Shown here: one piece after another, positions 26,920 to 34,885 of the stretch
How positions within the stretch are numbered: position 1 is the first letter of the stretch
Layout of the letters: every line of letters begins with the position of its first letter
Assembly (NCBI GenBank): GCA_029881195.1
Contig: JAOUNB010000005.1
Span: forward strand, 1-46,382
Length of the DNA: 46,382 nt
From: Candidatus Nitrosopumilus sp.
GTDB lineage: Archaea; Thermoproteota; Nitrososphaeria; Nitrososphaerales; Nitrosopumilaceae
Reading direction: 5' to 3'
Notes under the pieces: generated by a model
Databases searched by the model: none
What the model was told of the DNA's origin: nothing
The model's input: the letters and a program-made list of their open reading frames with translations, nothing else
Program-made: the position numbers and the translations under genes

Positions 26920-27594
26920 CTAGGAACCTCCAGTCTGCGATGAATGGCCCAATCCGTCATTTGTGGTATCGCTATCATTTAGATCATAGATAGGATTGTA
27001 GGAACCATTTTCATCTTCCAGTTTTACGGTTGGTCCTCCAGTGTATTTGTCACTTGCAATGCTTCCAAGTACCTGTTGTATGTTAACATCGACCACATCT
27101 CCAGGACTGAATGTTATTGGCTCTCCTGATAGATTGATTAGATCAATGTCAGTTACTCGTGGAGCACCGCCATTTAGGGGGTCTGGAATGTGTGAGTGCC
27201 AAATACAGCTGTTAGGTGCATCAGAGACTGCAGCTATGTAAAACAATGGAATTTTTTCCATATGTGTAGCTGCATTGTGCTCATCGACATGGCCTGCGAC
27301 CACAGTTACGGTGGGTCTCATTGTATCATCACCATCAGATACTGGAGCACATGGAGCCTTTAGTAGGAAATGACCAGCAACATAGTTTGGACTTGCGTCA
27401 TATAATGGGAATGTGGTACCTGGTTGTAAGGTCATCCCGTCCAGTCGTATGTGTGTGTTGTCTGGCAATGCTCCTGCAGAGACTCCCGTCTCAAAGCTGT
27501 GACTTGCAAAGACAGTTCCTCCAAATACCAGTGTCACAGTAAGTAATGCAACACCTGCAATTATTGGAATGTTTTTCTGTTTTAGAAATGTCAT
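26920..27594 (-). CDS. secreted protein of unknown function
   Basis: A 224-aa exported protein. Signal peptide MTFLKQKNIPIIAGVALLTV... ends near VFASHS. The mature part has SAGALPDNTHIRLDGM, GHFLLKAPCAPVSDG and a conserved Cys in SCIWHSHIPDPLNGGAPRVTDIDLINLSGE, ending in a Gly/Asp/Ser-rich tail. I do not recognise the family. Start is ATG 27594; 25 upstream codons in the same frame lie in promoter sequence. It is the first gene of a pair with 26275-26919. Confidence 0.7.
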   Translation of the reverse strand: MTFLKQKNIPIIAGVALLTVTLVFGGTVFASHSFETGVSAGALPDNTHIRLDGMTLQPGTTFPLYDASPNYVAGHFLLKAPCAPVSDGDDTMRPTVTVVAGHVDEHNAATHMEKIPLFYIAAVSDAPNSCIWHSHIPDPLNGGAPRVTDIDLINLSGEPITFSPGDVVDVNIQQVLGSIASDKYTGGPTVKLEDENGSYNPIYDLNDSDTTNDGLGHSSQTGGS

Positions 27595-27609
27595 TAGAAA
27601 ATAATTTTG

Positions 27610-27747
27610 ATGTGTGTTAAAAACAAAATTGGTACATTTGTAATATGTACTGGTACAATAATACAACAATTAAGAAAAGATTCTCTAGTAATTGATGATG
27701 ATACACGTCGAGTCTTTTCCATTCTCAACAACAAGATTGTGCTGTAA
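27610..27747 (+). pseudogene. possible short coding remnant
   Basis: A 45-codon plus-strand frame overlapping the promoter of the gene at 27594. Its second half reads like real protein (KDSLVIDDDTRRVFSILNNK), loosely like the start of a response-regulator receiver. The first half coincides with the promoter element. Most likely a fragment or chance frame. Confidence 0.2.
27629..27653 (-). promoter_or_regulatory. shared promoter element, copy B, with inverted repeat
   Basis: Contains GTACAT (27632-27637) and ATGTAC (27645-27650), a perfect 6-bp inverted repeat with 7-base spacer, 35 bases before ATG 27594. Counted back from the ATG, 39 of 60 bases match the region before ATG 26146, and 25 of the distal 32. 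Confidence 0.55.
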
Positions 27748-27771
27748 GTTTCACCTACAAATTTATCAAAG

Positions 27772-28506
27772 TTAATTGGTTTTACTTACAACACAATTCA
27801 TTGTTTCATTATTCCAAGCGTTTCCATTTTGTTTGCATTCTAATATTTTTGGTTGTAATTGCATCATAAAATTAAATTTCATCTCAGAAAACTTTTCAAA
27901 ATCACAGTTTTTTACAGACCATGAATATTCGTCACGATCTAAGGTATCACATGTGGTGGTTATACTTGCAAATGACCATTGCTCATCTTTTAGGTCAGCT
28001 AATGCCTCTATTTTACAGTCAGAAGTTACCCTCAAGCTTCTATAGTCAGGATCTCCTTCTGTAGTGTATATTTCAGGATCGACAAAAGCATGAAGACATT
28101 TAGAAAATGCTTCTTTGAAACATTCGTATTCTTGATAAGGATTTGATTGATTGTTGCAGTCTATTCTGTAATGGTTAAAGGTTGTTTTGGACACAGTAAG
28201 AATGGACCATTCACGTAAAAGTAGATTATATCTTGTTTCAGTTTTTACACATGCAGGAGAGCCGTCATATTTTTGTAGTGGGTAAAGTCCATCTTTGCAA
28301 ATAATGTCTGTTGCCAAAACTCCTGACTTGAATTGTTTTAGTGGGGATTCAATTATTGGACGCAGCCCCTTCTCATCAATTTCATCCCCAATTTCAACTT
28401 GGATTGTAGAGTTATTTTTGCCTGCTGTATGTTCTGCTGCATAAGCTGATGAGGTAACACCAAGTCCAGTAATAACAACAAACAAAATCATGATAAAATA
28501 TTTCAT
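27772..28506 (-). CDS. secreted thaumarchaeal protein with SPLKQFKSGV segment
   Basis: A 244-aa exported protein with signal peptide (to about SSAYAAEH). Residues near 54-90 (SPLKQFKSGVLATDIICKDG...YDGSPACVK) are a segment I recognise from many Nitrosopumilus extracellular proteins. About ten cysteines are spread through the mature part (CNNQ, YECF, KCLH, DCK, TTCD, NCDF, LECK, NCVV), suggesting disulfides outside the cell. Function unknown. It is transcribed alone, after a 190-nt gap carrying inverted repeats. Confidence 0.7.
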   Translation of the reverse strand: MKYFIMILFVVITGLGVTSSAYAAEHTAGKNNSTIQVEIGDEIDEKGLRPIIESPLKQFKSGVLATDIICKDGLYPLQKYDGSPACVKTETRYNLLLREWSILTVSKTTFNHYRIDCNNQSNPYQEYECFKEAFSKCLHAFVDPEIYTTEGDPDYRSLRVTSDCKIEALADLKDEQWSFASITTTCDTLDRDEYSWSVKNCDFEKFSEMKFNFMMQLQPKILECKQNGNAWNNETMNCVVSKTN

Positions 28507-28624
28507 AATATGACTGGACTATACAAGAAGTTCATAAAGAATTCTATACAATGCCAATATCATCCCTCGTTAGATTAGTCAGTCTCAATATCACGGACAA
28601 ATCATTTATCAATTCTGAATATTA

Positions 28625-28667
28625 TGAGAATTTTCTCACAAAATAATGTGATATAATATCATCACAT
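28625..28667. repeat. two adjacent inverted repeats
   Basis: TGAGAA-TT-TTCTCA (28625-28638) and ATGTGAT-8 nt-ATCACAT (28646-28667). They lie between the end of the CdvB-like gene and the gene starting at 28506. They could be operators of the latter or form the 3' end of the former. Confidence 0.5.
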
Positions 28668-28698
28668 ATGATTCCAAAGAAATACAAAAACAGAAAAT

Positions 28699-29340
28699 CT
28701 AGGATCCTGTAGAATACATTGCATTACCAGTACGTGATGGAACCGAAGGGAATCTGTTACCTATCTGAGTTTCAGCAACTGCTGCAGCCTCACTCAATAT
28801 AGCATCAGTCTCTTGTGATGACAATCCATCATTGCCAAAGGAATAATCCCCGTCTAATGTACCAGGCATCATATCTCCAAGCATGTTGCCCATTGATTCT
28901 AGCTCTTGGCTTGCCTGAGGAATTATTTTGTTCATTACAGGACCAATTGCTTTCATGGTATGCATTGCAGGTTGCATTGATACAATTGCATCTCCTAGAG
29001 TGCTTACAGTAGATAGTCTTAGCTGTGTCCTGTCTACTGCAGTTCTCATATTTCCCACAATCTTGTTTGTCTTTCTGATTTGTGCAAGCTCGTTTGCCAG
29101 CACTTTGGCTGTGCGCATATCCTTATTTTTTTGAGCCTCTACAATTCTCTGAAATAATCTATCATCCTTTTGATTTAACTGGTTGGAAGTATTGTCTAAT
29201 TTTGATATCGGTTTATTCAAACCTCTTATTGCATGCTCTACACGCGGTTTTAATGGGGCTTCTTTTTTGAACATGCCTGAAACCTTGTCTCCAAGTCCAT
29301 CAGATGGAGGTCTGTTCCATGCTTGTCCAAAAGTGGCCAT
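28699..29340 (-). CDS. ESCRT-III/Snf7-like protein (CdvB family)
   Basis: A 213-aa helical, basic-then-acidic protein. The N-terminal half (LKPRVEHAIRGLNKPISKLDN, ...LFQRIVEAQKNKDMRTAKVLANELAQIRK) is the ESCRT-III alpha-hairpin. The following AVDRTQLRLSTVSTLGDAIVSM matches CdvB proteins, which remodel membranes in thaumarchaeal division. An N-terminal FGQAW leader and Met-rich linker are present. There is no clear winged-helix (CdvA-binding) tail, so it looks like a CdvB paralogue rather than the main CdvB. cdvA and cdvC are not nearby. Confidence 0.85.
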   Translation of the reverse strand: MATFGQAWNRPPSDGLGDKVSGMFKKEAPLKPRVEHAIRGLNKPISKLDNTSNQLNQKDDRLFQRIVEAQKNKDMRTAKVLANELAQIRKTNKIVGNMRTAVDRTQLRLSTVSTLGDAIVSMQPAMHTMKAIGPVMNKIIPQASQELESMGNMLGDMMPGTLDGDYSFGNDGLSSQETDAILSEAAAVAETQIGNRFPSVPSRTGNAMYSTGS

Positions 29341-29352
29341 ATGATATGATAT

Positions 29353-29511
29353 GAAAAATTCTAACTTATCAGACCAAGTTGAATTTAATGAACAAATTTG
29401 ATCGTTTTTCTATGTTTGATTTCAGTCATAGAGTTTTAGAGGGAGAATTTTTCCTTATTCTTTTTTTATTTTTCTGATATGACATAGAAGAAAAGTCAAT
29501 CCATTGCCAAA
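29353..29511 (+). pseudogene. degenerate copy of the end of the small gene at 34462
   Basis: Bases 29423-29511 align with 34646-34733: both have (A/G)TCATAGA(A/G)TTTTAGAG (the codons for Ile-Glu-Phe-stop), a T-rich run, GATAT, AGAAAAG and finally ATTGCCAAA. The front of the gene is missing or reduced to about 70 bases starting ATATGAAA. This appears to be a deleted second copy whose 3' flank is better kept than its coding part. Confidence 0.4.
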
Positions 29512-29594
29512 CAAGCGCCCCTATCTTTACCCCAGCATAACGTGTATGGGGATATAGTTAGGGTGTATTTTATCAGACCCATGTGGATAAAAAA

Positions 29595-32003
29595 CTAGGT
29601 GTTAATTGCTTTGATCTCAATTGCATTGCGTTTCCAAATAAGACTGACAGATAGAGCAACAAGGTAAACTACAATTCCAATCAACATTGCGTAAGACCCA
29701 CCATAAACTATGCTCAGGACTACTGTTAGGACTGCTCCTAGTACTGAGAATCCTCCGTTGATTGCCCACATCCAAGGAACAAATGTGGGAATGTGTGATT
29801 TTAGCAGCCTCATTCCAGTTGGCATAGGCATTCCCATGAGAAAACCTATGGGAAACAAGAGTCCGATGCTTATTGCTGCCTTTGTTGCAAACGACTCAGA
29901 TATCACTGAATAGATTAACGGTGTTAACATGCTGGCATAGATTAAACCCAAGACGGCTATTCCAGATATCACAAATATTAGATTTTTTGTGTTTAATCGG
30001 ATTAATCTCGAACTAACTAGGCTTCCAATTCCGCTTGACAGCAGTATTGTAAATAGCAATAACGCAAAGGTCATGGTAGGATTACCCAGAAACAAAATCA
30101 ATTTTTGCAATAAAGCCAATTCAATTAGTATAAACCCAAACCCCAGTGCAGCAAAATAAATTACAATACCTTTTGTTGCCAGAGTGCTGTTATTTTTTAC
30201 ATTTGGGTCATTGCTTTTTCTCAACCAAATGTACGGACCAACAAGAAAGATTGCTGCAATTCCCACACTAACATACAACAGCTGCTCTAGTATGTGAGGA
30301 AATGGTTTTTCAAATGAAAGAAAATAAGGACTATCGTCGGTTACAGGATGCGCCTTTGTTGGAAACAACGCATAGAACTCGTCAAGAGTCATTTCTTCGT
30401 TTAGTAGTTTAGAGTACGGCTCAACCATTACATGTCCAGGAATCAATATTGGCTTGTAGCCATTCTTTAGAAATTCGCTTGTGAAAAATTCTATCTCACT
30501 ATTGGTGAATGCCTTTTTTGATAATATCGACATGGTTACACTAGGATCTTTTTCTATGGATTCAGAGCTGACTATAATGATATGTTTGTACGCATCCTTT
30601 TGAGGAATTCCATTATTTTCCAACAGAGTGACAAATGTGGATACAAATCTAGGCGTGTCAATCAACCACCGTACTGTGACAATCTTGCCCCTGTCTGTAA
30701 GATGGTCATAGTATTCTTGGAATCCCTCAACTGTATACAGAAAATTTTCAGAGACTCCAAGACCTCCAGAAGATACAGATGCCCAAGTATCTACAAATGG
30801 AATGTAAATTATGTCATATTTGTCAACTGAACGCGAAACAAAGCTTCTTCCTTCATCCACATTTGCATCAACGTATGGATGAGTATACACATTGCCAGTT
30901 TTGTTACCATAGCTTTTCACTGTATCAAATATTATCGGATTCAATTCAACTGAAGTGACATCAGTAATCCCGCTGGTTACTGCTGCAATGACGTCTCTTC
31001 CCCCACCAGAACCTATGATGAGTGCCTTTGGATCATCCATCATGGTAAAAGGAAGATATTGCAACCATGATGAAAGCTCCTGTCTGCTACTAGGTGAGCC
31101 ATTCCATGATATTATATTGGTGCCTGCACCTCCATCGATGAAAATTTTTGCGACAAGGCCCTCACCTGCACATTGTGGTTGTCCAAATATAGGATCTGGT
31201 ACATTAGGGTCACAGTTACTTGTCGGTCCTTCAACTACATCAATTCTTGAAAAGGAGTTCCATTGGGTTTTGACTATGTGTGTTCCAGGATTCTCCCTGA
31301 GAAAGATTGGCAGGTCCTTTTGAGCCCGAGAATCAGTAGGAATGGAAAATGTTTGACTGACTTCATTTATTCCCAGCAAGGATGTTGCAAGTGCAACTAC
31401 TGCCAGTGAAATCAAAATTTGTTTTTTGTTTTTTGATGCAGCCGAGAAGATAATTGCACATACAGAGGATATAACACCTACAAGGAGAAGAGTTCCCTCT
31501 CCTCCAAGAATGCTCAACAGCAATACAACAGATACTGCGCCTATGGATGCACCTATCAGATCAGATGCATAAAGTCTCCCCGCAACATGTGCAAATGCAC
31601 TAAACGCTGCAGAAATTATTATTCCTATAAAGAAAAAAGGAATTGAGAAAAGTAGCATAAACAATGGAAGATATGTTATGTCCGATGCCAAGACATGCAT
31701 TACAAATAAGGAAAGAGGTAAGATAAGCACAATTCCTATCGAGGAAGCAATAGTGAGATTATTAGCCCAATTATCCTTGATCTTTTTTAATCTGTAATGC
31801 ACCAACAGTCCAGATGCCCCAAGTCCTATCAGTGCCACAGATACTGCAACAAACGCAAAGTGATACCAAATTGCAGCAGAAAAGATTCTAGTCAGAGCTA
31901 TTTCCAGAACAAGTCCAGATAGTGATGCAAGAAAGATGCCTACAAACAGCAATCGACGGTTTATTGATGATGGAACAAGTCCTTGAGATGAGGCCAAGTG
32001 CAA
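29595..32003 (-). CDS. membrane protein with spermidine-synthase-like domain
   Basis: An 802-aa three-part protein. Residues 15-200 have about six hydrophobic helices (SGLVLEIALTRIFSAAIWYHFAF, GLGASGLLV). A soluble aminopropyltransferase/methyltransferase-type Rossmann domain follows (about 240-560, ALIIGSGGGRD at 327-337, SVELNP, DEGRSF). The C-terminal 230 residues have about seven more helices. Proteins of this plan are annotated as spermidine synthase-like; whether they make polyamines is unproven. The usual acidic substrate pocket cannot be checked by eye. The start is TTG; no earlier ATG is in frame. Confidence 0.8.
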   Translation of the reverse strand: MHLASSQGLVPSSINRRLLFVGIFLASLSGLVLEIALTRIFSAAIWYHFAFVAVSVALIGLGASGLLVHYRLKKIKDNWANNLTIASSIGIVLILPLSLFVMHVLASDITYLPLFMLLFSIPFFFIGIIISAAFSAFAHVAGRLYASDLIGASIGAVSVVLLLSILGGEGTLLLVGVISSVCAIIFSAASKNKKQILISLAVVALATSLLGINEVSQTFSIPTDSRAQKDLPIFLRENPGTHIVKTQWNSFSRIDVVEGPTSNCDPNVPDPIFGQPQCAGEGLVAKIFIDGGAGTNIISWNGSPSSRQELSSWLQYLPFTMMDDPKALIIGSGGGRDVIAAVTSGITDVTSVELNPIIFDTVKSYGNKTGNVYTHPYVDANVDEGRSFVSRSVDKYDIIYIPFVDTWASVSSGGLGVSENFLYTVEGFQEYYDHLTDRGKIVTVRWLIDTPRFVSTFVTLLENNGIPQKDAYKHIIIVSSESIEKDPSVTMSILSKKAFTNSEIEFFTSEFLKNGYKPILIPGHVMVEPYSKLLNEEMTLDEFYALFPTKAHPVTDDSPYFLSFEKPFPHILEQLLYVSVGIAAIFLVGPYIWLRKSNDPNVKNNSTLATKGIVIYFAALGFGFILIELALLQKLILFLGNPTMTFALLLFTILLSSGIGSLVSSRLIRLNTKNLIFVISGIAVLGLIYASMLTPLIYSVISESFATKAAISIGLLFPIGFLMGMPMPTGMRLLKSHIPTFVPWMWAINGGFSVLGAVLTVVLSIVYGGSYAMLIGIVVYLVALSVSLIWKRNAIEIKAINT

Positions 32004-32092
32004 ACTATCTAAAATGTCAGTATATTACTTTTTCAACTATTGTTAATAACATGTCAAAAAGCGATAATGTTAGAGTAGGTTTTATTTTCTAA

Positions 32093-32200
32093 TCAAATGC
32101 AATTGGTTCTAATAATCTCAATATCATGTATGTCTTTCGGGAACCATATAGTAATGATTATTCCATAATCATCATTATCATCTATGCGGTTTACCATCAT
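32093..32200 (-). CDS. very small protein (35 aa) in an ATGA-overlap mini-operon
   Basis: ATG at 32200 overlaps the TGA of the upstream 80-aa gene by four bases, exactly as that gene overlaps the zinc-ribbon gene before it. The product is MMVNRIDDNDDYG then a strand-like stretch IIITIWFPKDIHDIEIIRT. The sequence has a protein-like alternation of hydrophobic residues and acidic pairs. No family is recognised. Support is the overlap and the operon position; a chance 35-codon frame is the alternative. Confidence 0.5.
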   Translation of the reverse strand: MMVNRIDDNDDYGIIITIWFPKDIHDIEIIRTNCI

Positions 32201-32439
32201 GCCGTTTCTGACACTCCTTGTGTTGCTGATTCTACTCTTACCTCAATCATGTCATCACCCATTTTTTCGAATCTTGTGATCCTGTATCTTTTGTGATTCA
32301 TCTTAATTGTCCCATCAACTGGATGCAGTGGATTGTCTCCCTCAAAGACTTCGGCAAAAGAACGGTTTGTCAATAGAACATTCAAGAGTGTGTCTTTGTC
32401 TTTCTCACGATTGTTATTGTACCATATGAGATACTTCAT
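32197..32439 (-). CDS. small hypothetical protein
   Basis: An 80-aa protein (MKYLIWYNNNREKDKD...; HPVDGTIKMNHKRYRITRFEKMGDDMIEVRVES), predicted alpha then beta. No signal peptide, metal site or family recognised. It overlaps both the upstream zinc-ribbon gene and the downstream 35-aa gene by ATGA, so the three are co-translated. Confidence 0.65.
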   Translation of the reverse strand: MKYLIWYNNNREKDKDTLLNVLLTNRSFAEVFEGDNPLHPVDGTIKMNHKRYRITRFEKMGDDMIEVRVESATQGVSETA

Positions 32440-32690
32440 AGTTCATCGGGTCTCCGACACACTTCTTTGATTCTCACCTTGACATTGCCATAGTTTGACT
32501 CGACATACTCTTTCGGATCCTTGACATACTGTACGTCTCTCACCTGATTGCAACATCTAGGACAGACTCCTTTCTTGAACGGCAGTTCATTTTGCCCGCA
32601 ATGTGGACATGCCTTATAATCCTGAAACATTCCGGCTTTTGTAAAAATTCTGTATGTCGGGATTACTTTTGGTTTTAATTTTTGATTCAT
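32436..32690 (-). CDS. small zinc-ribbon protein
   Basis: An 84-aa protein with a zinc ribbon: Cys28/Cys31 in ACPHCG and Cys43/Cys46 in VCPRC (Cys47 adjacent). The N-terminus MNQKLKPK is basic, the C-terminus a beta/helix segment with KVRIKEVCRRPDEL. It may bind nucleic acid or a protein partner. It is the first gene of a three-gene operon. Its promoter, leader and first four codons (MNQK) are a near copy of those of the secreted gene starting at 33451. Confidence 0.7.
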   Translation of the reverse strand: MNQKLKPKVIPTYRIFTKAGMFQDYKACPHCGQNELPFKKGVCPRCCNQVRDVQYVKDPKEYVESNYGNVKVRIKEVCRRPDEL

Positions 32691-32702
32691 GGGAATAATA
32701 TG

Positions 32703-32768
32703 AAATAATTTCTTTTAATATTCCCGATTGCAACACCATGCAATCAATGTGATTAACATGTATTGCAT
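32703..32768 (-). promoter_or_regulatory. duplicated promoter block, copy 1 (zinc-ribbon operon)
   Basis: A 66-base block matching 33464-33529 at about 59 positions, at the same distance (12 bases) from the start codon. It contains the arms TGCAACACCATGC (32729-32741) and ACATGTATTGCA (32756-32767). Confidence 0.65.
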
Positions 32769-32866
32769 TTACAATAGCCAAGTGTCAGAATTCCAACCCT
32801 GTATGCTTCTACTTTTTTGTTGATTTTAGCTGTTAAGGATCAATCAAAAAAAAAGAAAAAGAAGTG

Positions 32867-33451
32867 CTAGCATGTAGGCACAGGAGGGTTGATTCCTATG
32901 GGGTTTCCTGCAACTGTTCCCTCACAGCTAAAGAAATTCCCTCGATTTAGGAACTCATCATGATTGTGTATCGTGCCCAAATTGTAGAACGTATTGTTAC
33001 TGCTCATCTTGAAGTGGTTGTCAATCACACCTGAGTTTATCATTGTATTTTGGTTGCTAAATCCACATCTTTTACACTCTAGTGTTCCGTCATTTACAAT
33101 GACTCCATTGTTTATCACCTTACCATTGGATGAAGTACCCCATCCATTGACAACCATAGTTGCAGACCCGTCAATGACTATTGCACCATCGTTTACGAAT
33201 TTGCCAATGATTATCCATGTTACTCCGTCTGAAACTCTGATTTTTCCATCAAATGTATTTTCAGATGAGGTGCATGTGCCATCTGCCCAAATCCCATCAA
33301 ACAGATTCTCACATGTAGTTGGATCCAACACAATCCAGTCAGACTCAACAACTGCATCAATCTGTTGCTGTCCTATGAGTGAACTGATTAACAACAATCC
33401 TGCAATGATGCTGGCAGTCTTTGTTGTCATCTTTGTTGTTTTTTGGTTCAT
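32867..33451 (-). CDS. secreted protein with beta-repeat
   Basis: A 194-aa exported protein; signal peptide with basic start MNQKTTKMTTK and hydrophobic IIAGLLLISSLIG. The mature part contains imperfect repeats of about 18-25 residues with N-DG/NNG turns: FVNDGAIVIDG, VINNGVIVNDG, MINSGVIDNH, YNLGTIHNHDE. This suggests a beta-solenoid surface protein. Cysteines at both ends and a CKRC pair could bridge. I choose the second Met (33451) because a duplicated upstream block aligns start to start with the gene at 32690. Confidence 0.7.
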   Translation of the reverse strand: MNQKTTKMTTKTASIIAGLLLISSLIGQQQIDAVVESDWIVLDPTTCENLFDGIWADGTCTSSENTFDGKIRVSDGVTWIIIGKFVNDGAIVIDGSATMVVNGWGTSSNGKVINNGVIVNDGTLECKRCGFSNQNTMINSGVIDNHFKMSSNNTFYNLGTIHNHDEFLNRGNFFSCEGTVAGNPIGINPPVPTC

Positions 33452-33463
33452 AGACACATTCTC

Positions 33464-33529
33464 AAATAATCTCTTTTAGCATTCCCGATTGCAATACCAT
33501 GTAATCAATGTCATTGACATGTATTGCAT
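33464..33529 (-). promoter_or_regulatory. duplicated promoter block, copy 2, with inverted repeat
   Basis: Second copy of the block at 32703-32768. Arms TGCAATACCATGT (33490-33502) and ACATGTATTGCA (33517-33528) are complementary except for one inserted base, with a 14-base spacer. ATTGACATG occurs again just outside. It lies between divergent genes (33451 leftward, 33590 rightward) and could serve both. Confidence 0.65.
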
Positions 33530-33589
33530 GTTATTGACATGCATCTATTTGAAATCATTAAGTATCAAATAATTTTATCATATTGTACA

Positions 33590-34105
33590 ATGAGTGAAGA
33601 GCAAAGAGAGCAGATAACTGCAAGACCTCTCAAGGAAACAATCCAGAAACTCACAGAAGGCGCCAAAAAGAGAAACCTTCATCCTGCAACATATTACGCG
33701 ATGATACTTGACAAGGCAGCAAAACTGGAAACCAAAGACGGTTCAATAATTGTAGACAAGTCAATCCTCAAAGACACGTATTCTGACTCTAGAAAAGTAG
33801 AAGAGACCGCAAAAGAGCAGGCTGAGAAAAAATTTGAGGAATGGAGCATATCTGATGAACCAGTAACCCTTGAAAACTATGAGAGAAGGCTGCGGGAATG
33901 GTGTGCACTAAACTCCATGAACGTCAAGGTAACAAATGACACAGAATCAATCACATATGAGGTAAATCATGGAATCGACAAGATATGGTCAAGGTTCCAG
34001 TGTTTGATGAACATGGGCATATTTGAACTCATGAATAAAACAGTAAAGAATCATGAGATGAGAAAACTTTCCTGGTCAATCACCGTATCAAAGCCGCCTG
34101 TGTAA
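33590..34105 (+). CDS. hypothetical protein, possibly regulatory
   Basis: A 171-aa charged, mostly helical soluble protein. The N-terminal 70 residues (RPLKETIQKLTEGAKKRNLHPATYYAMILDKAAKLE) resemble a small helical bundle; a C-terminal alpha/beta part (about 85-171) contains ENYERRLREWCALNSMNVKV and ends in strands. No family recognised. The start is ATG 33590; 22 earlier codons in frame fall in promoter sequence. Divergence across the inverted-repeat block makes a regulator of that block a fair guess, nothing more. Confidence 0.65.
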   Translation: MSEEQREQITARPLKETIQKLTEGAKKRNLHPATYYAMILDKAAKLETKDGSIIVDKSILKDTYSDSRKVEETAKEQAEKKFEEWSISDEPVTLENYERRLREWCALNSMNVKVTNDTESITYEVNHGIDKIWSRFQCLMNMGIFELMNKTVKNHEMRKLSWSITVSKPPV

Positions 34106-34107
34106 AT

Positions 34108-34323
34108 CTAAATTCTCTTTATCTCTAGTTTTTCCAACAGTCTTCTTCTAGTTTCAGTGCCACGAGGTTTAGTTCTTAACACGTAATCACAACATGGACA
34201 GTACTTGCCGTCCCAATGAATAAAGATTTCACAATTGGTACACCATTTCTGACCTGAGGCATACCTGCTGCTTGTTCCAGGCTTTTTTGCCTTGTATCTG
34301 TGACATACTCCATTGCAGACCAT
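34108..34323 (-). CDS. small thaumarchaeal zinc-binding protein
   Basis: A 71-aa protein with a conserved cysteine pattern: CNGVCHRYKAKKP at the start, then CTNC and YCPCCDYVLRTKPRG. A single treble-clef or double zinc site is likely. I have seen this pattern repeatedly in thaumarchaeal genomes as small zinc-finger proteins of unknown role. The basic tail ETRRRLLEKLEIKR might touch nucleic acid. It converges with the gene at 33590, two bases apart. Confidence 0.7.
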   Translation of the reverse strand: MVCNGVCHRYKAKKPGTSSRYASGQKWCTNCEIFIHWDGKYCPCCDYVLRTKPRGTETRRRLLEKLEIKRI

Positions 34324-34461
34324 TTCATCAAAAAATCTAAAAGTATATTATAAAATGATTGAGGAATTTACTAAGGTTGATTTAAGATAGTCAAAATACG
34401 TCAAGCGATCAAAAATTAATTTTCACACTTTGGGCTAAATCCAAATGAATCATCATATCAT

Positions 34462-34662
34462 ATGAAACAAAAACAATCATTACAAGAAATAACAACAATA
34501 CAAGAAAAGCCAATCCAGGACAGATTAAGACAAGCAAGCTGCATCACAGTAGAGTCTGCCCAGAGAAACAAGGTAAACCTCAACGTTTCTTGGTACGATG
34601 TTCACGGTCAGGAACAGAATCAGAAATATTCAATTTCAACTGGTTCAATCATAGAATTTTAG
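34462..34662 (+). CDS. small hypothetical protein
   Basis: A 66-aa protein, Gln-rich at the N-terminus (MKQKQSLQEITTIQEKPIQDRLR), then a beta-type stretch VNLNVSWYDVHGQEQNQKYSISTGSIIEF. No signal peptide or motif. The end and 3' flank have a degenerate copy at 29423-29511. A short AT-rich box lies before the ATG (ATCATATCATATG). Confidence 0.55.
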   Translation: MKQKQSLQEITTIQEKPIQDRLRQASCITVESAQRNKVNLNVSWYDVHGQEQNQKYSISTGSIIEF

Positions 34663-34885
34663 AGAAATTTTTTCCTATTCTTTTATTATTTTTTTTGATA
34701 TATTTTACTAGAAAAGCCCTATCAATTGCCAAAATAATCTATACTGTTTTTTGATATTCCTTTTGAAATACTTTGATTAAACCACCAAAATAATCTGTCT
34801 TCGTTAGTATGACCAATAATATATAGAAGGATGATTATGATAAGAGAAGAATCATTTTACAGTTTTAATTCTATTCCTTTAAAGT

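Noticed and set aside
29520-29545. CCCCA...TGGGG hairpin downstream of the membrane spermidine-synthase-like gene.
   Set aside because: Only five clean pairs and an imperfect extension; could be a terminator, but not strong enough to list.
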